Source: Clostridia bacterium
GTDB taxonomy: Bacteria; Bacillota; Clostridia; Oscillospirales; CAG-272
Length of the DNA: 17,431 nt
NCBI GenBank assembly: GCA_017457465.1
Contig: JAFTHJ010000093.1
Span: 1 to 17,431, forward strand
Reading direction: 5' to 3'
Part shown: piece after piece, positions 14,401-17,431 of the stretch
How the letters are laid out: each line of letters starts with the position of its first letter
How positions within the stretch are numbered: position 1 is the stretch's first letter
Made by a program: the position numbers and the translations under genes
The notes under the pieces: model-generated
The model's database searches: none
Told to the model about the DNA's origin: nothing
What the model saw: the letters and a program-made list of their open reading frames with translations, nothing else

Positions 14401-15669
14401 TCACTCTGTCAAAGCAGCCTTTGCCGCTCTTATACTGCCAATACGTCTGACACCGCAGATTATCGAATCTGCCACCGCCGTGATAGAAAGTATCGCGATA
14501 AACGGGAACATCAGGAATGTGTTGATAGTCAGATAGGAATTAAATCTCAAAAGTGTAAACGCGAACAGGAGTGACATTATCACGAAGAAGAACCAATCGC
14601 CTCTGTTACGTTTCTCCGAATTCGATATCATTATCATAGGAATGAGCAAAAATGCCCAGACATAAAGCGATGAGAGCGAGGGCACTGTTATTATCACGAG
14701 TATGCCGAGCATCCACATCTTCCACTTCTTCTCCTTGTGAATGAAGGGAGCGAGTAGGAAACAGGCAACACAGACAAAGCACCACATATATGCCGCAATC
14801 TTTATCGCGGGAGCCGGAATACCCGTGTATCCCGCAATCACCGATATCGCCGTAGTCGAGCCACCCGAGAACGAGGTGATGTTTCTGAATATCTGCACGA
14901 AGCAGGAAAATCCGCCAAAGGGTATGCTGGGAAGGATGAGCATAAGAACGCCGTATATCGCGCATCTTATAGCCTCCTTATAGCGCTTGTCGGTAAGAAG
15001 TCTCCAGCCGAATATCACAGGATAGAGCTTGAGCGAAAAGGCGAATGCCAGACACAGAAGTCCTATCTCTCGGTGTATCTTATTCTCACTGTTATAGGTA
15101 AAGGCATAAACAAAAAGCGCGATAAGGCAGAAAAGAATCATATTTCCGCGTTCGAGCATATGAAGTATCGGAACGCTGAATATCGCAAAAAACGCAAAAA
15201 GAAACCTTTGTGTTTTGCTTCCCTTTACGCTCTCGTAAATAAGAGTATAAAGTATCACCGTTAAAAGAAGTGTGAATACCGTTATAAAGAATATCGCCTC
15301 GGAATACTCTCTCCAGGTCAGTCTTTCATACCAGCCGGACTGATTAAACGCCGTGGGAAGGAACCTTGAGCATATAAGATATATAAGATTTGCCATAGGC
15401 GGATATATAACGTGTCTTACGGTATATACCTCGGGACCCTGTGACGCGTCTCTGACCGAGTTGAAGAAGTCCATAAACAAATCCTTTGTACGCGCAAAGA
15501 ATATGTCGACAAACCCTGCCTGTCCGCGAACCATATAAAATATGACGTAAACCGTGAAGCTCAACGCCATCAGCATTACAAAAAAGCGTGCGGGGGACAT
15601 ATTTTTCCAAAACGAGGAGAATGCATTTCCCGTTTTTTTATTCGAATTAGAAAGCTTTTCCCGATCCAT
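14401..15669 (-). CDS. Polytopic membrane glycosyltransferase, GT87/DUF2029-like (GT-C fold)
   Basis: This 422-residue protein has about ten membrane helices after a hydrophilic N-terminal 25 residues. The pattern fits GT-C enzymes of the DUF2029/GT87 type. A first extracytoplasmic loop carries acidic residues (TKDLFMDFFNSVRDAS, about 61-76) and YPPMANLIY (89-97). LERGNMILF at 172-180 and SLKLYPVIFGWRLL at 212-225 (Lys-x-Tyr-Pro) are the conserved stretches I associate with this family. Such enzymes move a hexose, often mannose, from a polyprenyl-phosphate donor to a glycan or lipid on the outer face of the membrane. ATG 15669 is preceded by GGAGG. The gene is divergent from licD-like and flippase genes, which supports a role in surface glycan assembly. 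Donor and acceptor are not known. Confidence 0.78.
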   Translation of the reverse strand: MDREKLSNSNKKTGNAFSSFWKNMSPARFFVMLMALSFTVYVIFYMVRGQAGFVDIFFARTKDLFMDFFNSVRDASQGPEVYTVRHVIYPPMANLIYLICSRFLPTAFNQSGWYERLTWREYSEAIFFITVFTLLLTVILYTLIYESVKGSKTQRFLFAFFAIFSVPILHMLERGNMILFCLIALFVYAFTYNSENKIHREIGLLCLAFAFSLKLYPVIFGWRLLTDKRYKEAIRCAIYGVLMLILPSIPFGGFSCFVQIFRNITSFSGGSTTAISVIAGYTGIPAPAIKIAAYMWCFVCVACFLLAPFIHKEKKWKMWMLGILVIITVPSLSSLYVWAFLLIPMIMISNSEKRNRGDWFFFVIMSLLFAFTLLRFNSYLTINTFLMFPFIAILSITAVADSIICGVRRIGSIRAAKAALTE

Positions 15670-15709
15670 ACAAACCTCCGTAAACGATAAAAGCTGATAT
15701 CATCTACAT

Positions 15710-15738
15710 ATTATACCATATATTTACGCAAAATGCAA
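15710..15738 (-). promoter_or_regulatory. Sigma-A promoter of the GT87-like gene
   Basis: On the minus strand TTGCAT (15738-15733), a 17 bp spacer and a consensus TATAAT (15715-15710) precede the start by 40 bp. Confidence 0.75.
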
Positions 15739-15749
15739 TATATCTTTTT

Positions 15750-15763
15750 AATTGAAATCAATT
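15750..15763. promoter_or_regulatory. Small palindrome between divergent glycan-gene promoters
   Basis: AATTG-AAAT-CAATT is a perfect 5 bp inverted repeat in the 204 bp gap between the GT87-like and licD-like genes, 12 bp upstream of the first gene's -35 box. It may be an operator, but such short AT-rich palindromes occur by chance. Confidence 0.25.
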
Positions 15764-15807
15764 CTTTTATTTACATTATGTATCGCGCATTATTTTTCGC
15801 AAAACTG

Positions 15808-15836
15808 TTTACTTTGAACAAAATAAGTGTTATAAT
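15808..15836 (+). promoter_or_regulatory. Sigma-A promoter of the licD-like/flippase operon
   Basis: TTTACT (15808-15813), a 17 bp spacer and TATAAT (15831-15836), with TGT just before the -10 as an extended -10. The start codon is 37 bp downstream. Confidence 0.75.
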
Positions 15837-15873
15837 TGTATGGTATAAAGCTAAAAAATAAGGAGAATGACCT

Positions 15874-16674
15874 ATGGAACAACTTGAACACGTACATAAA
15901 ATCCTGTTTGAGGCACTCAAAACCGTGAAGAATCTTTGCGAAAAGCACGGTATACAGTATAATCTCGACGGCGGAACACTGCTCGGCGCCGTAAGACACA
16001 AGGACTTTATTCCGTGGGATGACGACGCGGATATAACTATGAAGCGAGAGGAATACGACAAATTCGTTGCCGTAGCACACGAGCTTCCCGCTCCCTATAA
16101 ATTTGTCAGGCCCGGTGAATACGGCGGATATTTCTTCGACTTCGTTCCCCGTATACTCAATATGGACGAGCCTCTTCGCGAGGAAACTCCGGAGGACACC
16201 GCACAGAACAACTATCAGAACCGTGTGGCTGTCGATATCTTCGTGCTTGAGGACGCTCCTTCGAGCCAACTCGCAACAAAGCTCTCAATACTCCGTCAGC
16301 AAATACTCTACGGATACGGTATGGCGCACAGATATCCGACAACGGTACGAGAACATTCCTTTATCGACAAGATGAAGATAGGCGTTCTAAAGACTGTCGG
16401 CAGAACGATGTCGCTCGAAACGATAATCAAAAAGCATCAGAAGGCAAGTACCAAGCACCGCGGAAAGCCCGGAGAATATCTTTTCTCGAGCAACCCCATT
16501 ATGAAAGAGGTTCATATCCTCTTCAATAGAGAGGACTACGAAAGCTCGGTAATGCTCCCTCTCGGAGACGAATTGTTCAGCTGTCCTGTAGGCTGGGACC
16601 GTGTGCTTAAGGGCTTTTACGGCGATTATATGACACCCCCGAAGGAAGAGGACAGACGTCCTATGCACATCTAA
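15874..16674 (+). CDS. LicD-family phosphotransferase
   Basis: This 266-residue protein belongs to the LicD/Fukutin nucleotidyltransferase-like group. The diagnostic stretch is LDGGTLLGAVRHKDFIPWDD (31-50), followed by DADI (51-54), with acidic metal ligands Asp49-Asp51 and Asp53. Further along are FDFVPRI and VDIFVLEDAP, also typical of the family. LicD enzymes transfer phosphocholine or other phospho-alcohols onto sugars of teichoic acids, capsules or exopolysaccharides. Residues of about 125-215 (ATKLSILRQQILYGYGMAHR and on) are basic and helical. The ending FSCPVGWDRVLKGFYGDYMTPP, followed by EDRRPMHI, is the usual LicD C-terminus. ATG 15874 follows AAGGAG. The TAA stop is directly followed by the flippase ATG, so the two are co-transcribed. 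The transferred group is unknown; no licA/licC choline genes are in view. Confidence 0.92.
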   Translation: MEQLEHVHKILFEALKTVKNLCEKHGIQYNLDGGTLLGAVRHKDFIPWDDDADITMKREEYDKFVAVAHELPAPYKFVRPGEYGGYFFDFVPRILNMDEPLREETPEDTAQNNYQNRVAVDIFVLEDAPSSQLATKLSILRQQILYGYGMAHRYPTTVREHSFIDKMKIGVLKTVGRTMSLETIIKKHQKASTKHRGKPGEYLFSSNPIMKEVHILFNREDYESSVMLPLGDELFSCPVGWDRVLKGFYGDYMTPPKEEDRRPMHI

Positions 16675-17431
16675 ATGAAAACAGATATTATTAAAAACAA
16701 CAAAAGAAAAATAAGAGACCTCTTTTTGAGCATAGGAGCAACCGCGATACTGAATATCGTTATTCAGTTCGCTATGTACCCATTTCTTGAAAGAAATCTC
16801 GGCGAGGAAAAGTACGGCGTTGCCCTCTCTATTCTCTCGCTTGTGGTAATTCTTGCGGGTACGCTTGGAACCTCGGCGAATTACTCGAGAATGGTCTCGA
16901 GCGGCTCTGACGGTATTCCCTATACCAACGGAGACTATAATGTAATATTGCTCTCTGTCTCGCTTCTCTGCGGACTTGGCGGAATATTCTATCTGCGCTA
17001 TCTCGGTATCACCTCGGCGATAGCCGCCGTGCTTTTTGTGATACTCGTTGTTTTGAGCGCTCTGCGATACTATTCCGACGTTGAGTTCCGAATGAAAGCG
17101 GATTTTGTGCGGTATATGATATATTATGCCGCCATATCCTGCGGATATCTTCTCGGAATGCTTGTCTATAAGCTGACGGGCGAATGGATGTCGGCAATTA
17201 TTGTGGGCGAGGCGTTCGGTGTGCTTTTCGTCATCTTCGGCGGAACGATATACAAAAAAGACACCTTAAAAACCTCATCGAGCTTTCCGCTTGTCTGCAA
17301 GAGCCTCGGATTTCTACTGCTCTCTAACCTTATCGAAAACCTGACGCTCAACGCCGACCGTCTGCTTCTTATGGTATTTTCGGGCGGAGTTGCCGTCTCG
17401 GTTTATTACACCGCCTCTCTGCTCGGCAAGG
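16675..17431 (+). CDS. Wzx-like polysaccharide flippase (MATE/MOP superfamily), partial
   Basis: The open frame starts at ATG 16675, immediately after the LicD stop, and runs off the right edge (252 codons seen). A basic N-terminus (KNNKRKIR) precedes LFLSIGATAILNIVIQFAMY and PFLERNLGEEKYGVALSILS, the standard opening of Wzx/PST-type flippases. At least seven hydrophobic segments follow, and LLLSNLIENLTLNADRLLLM near 228-247 matches the conserved mid-protein helix of the family. Such proteins move lipid-linked oligosaccharides across the membrane for capsule, teichuronic acid or exopolysaccharide assembly. No ribosome site separates it from licD except the 3' end of that gene, so it depends on coupled translation. 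The opposite-strand frames here are shadows. Confidence 0.88.
   Translation, partial: MKTDIIKNNKRKIRDLFLSIGATAILNIVIQFAMYPFLERNLGEEKYGVALSILSLVVILAGTLGTSANYSRMVSSGSDGIPYTNGDYNVILLSVSLLCGLGGIFYLRYLGITSAIAAVLFVILVVLSALRYYSDVEFRMKADFVRYMIYYAAISCGYLLGMLVYKLTGEWMSAIIVGEAFGVLFVIFGGTIYKKDTLKTSSSFPLVCKSLGFLLLSNLIENLTLNADRLLLMVFSGGVAVSVYYTASLLGK

Noticed and set aside
15814..15836. TTGAAC/TATAAT as the licD promoter
   Set aside because: The spacing is only 11 bp. TTTACT at 15808 gives 17 bp with the same -10 box.
1..17431. CRISPR arrays, tRNA or rRNA genes, insertion sequences, prophage
   Set aside because: I found no regular direct repeats with spacers, tRNA-like cloverleaf, rRNA segment, transposase or phage gene on either strand by reading.

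Overview
The window looks like a moderate-GC chromosome segment of an anaerobic Clostridia-type member of the Bacillota. I infer this from the strong GGAGG-type ribosome sites, the sigma-A promoters with 16-17 bp spacers, a tRNA-Phe T-box leader in front of pheST, a lipobox lipoprotein, and a J-domain/DUF5685-like gene pair that I associate with Clostridia. I cannot name the genus. No rRNA, tRNA, CRISPR array or transposase was seen. The layout is ordinary chromosome with short operons on both strands.

Left part (1-2580). A lipoprotein with an endonuclease/exonuclease/phosphatase domain runs off the left edge on the minus strand. It is divergent from an AraC-family regulator whose real start is probably a TTG at 1585. 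The intergenic region holds a promoter for each gene and an inverted repeat.

Translation block (2631-6513). A sigma-A promoter, a T-box riboswitch with a UUC (Phe) specifier and its terminator precede pheS and pheT. The pheS frame is interrupted by one TGA at codon 34, and its active-site motifs depart from the usual bacterial pattern. A strong bidirectional terminator separates pheT from a convergent PAP2 phosphatase gene.

Metal block (7497-10754). A CPC-type P1B metal ATPase is divergent from a TetR-family regulator, which is followed by an MntP manganese exporter. The regulator and mntP promoters share 11 of 12 bases around the -35 box, which suggests one regulon.

Minus-strand block (10836-14317). 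From upstream to downstream it contains TcdA and a flavin reductase (3 nt apart), then a DUF5685-like protein, a J-domain/TPR protein with an 11-cysteine tail, and a small ECF S-component-like membrane protein. The last three are packed with an 8 bp overlap and a 12 bp gap. They are the best candidate here for an uncharacterised system.

Right part (14401-17431). A GT87-like polytopic glycosyltransferase gene is divergent from a LicD-family phosphotransferase gene. The LicD stop codon is followed directly by the start of a Wzx-like flippase that runs off the right edge. Together they suggest synthesis of a cell-surface glycan decorated with a phospho-substituent.
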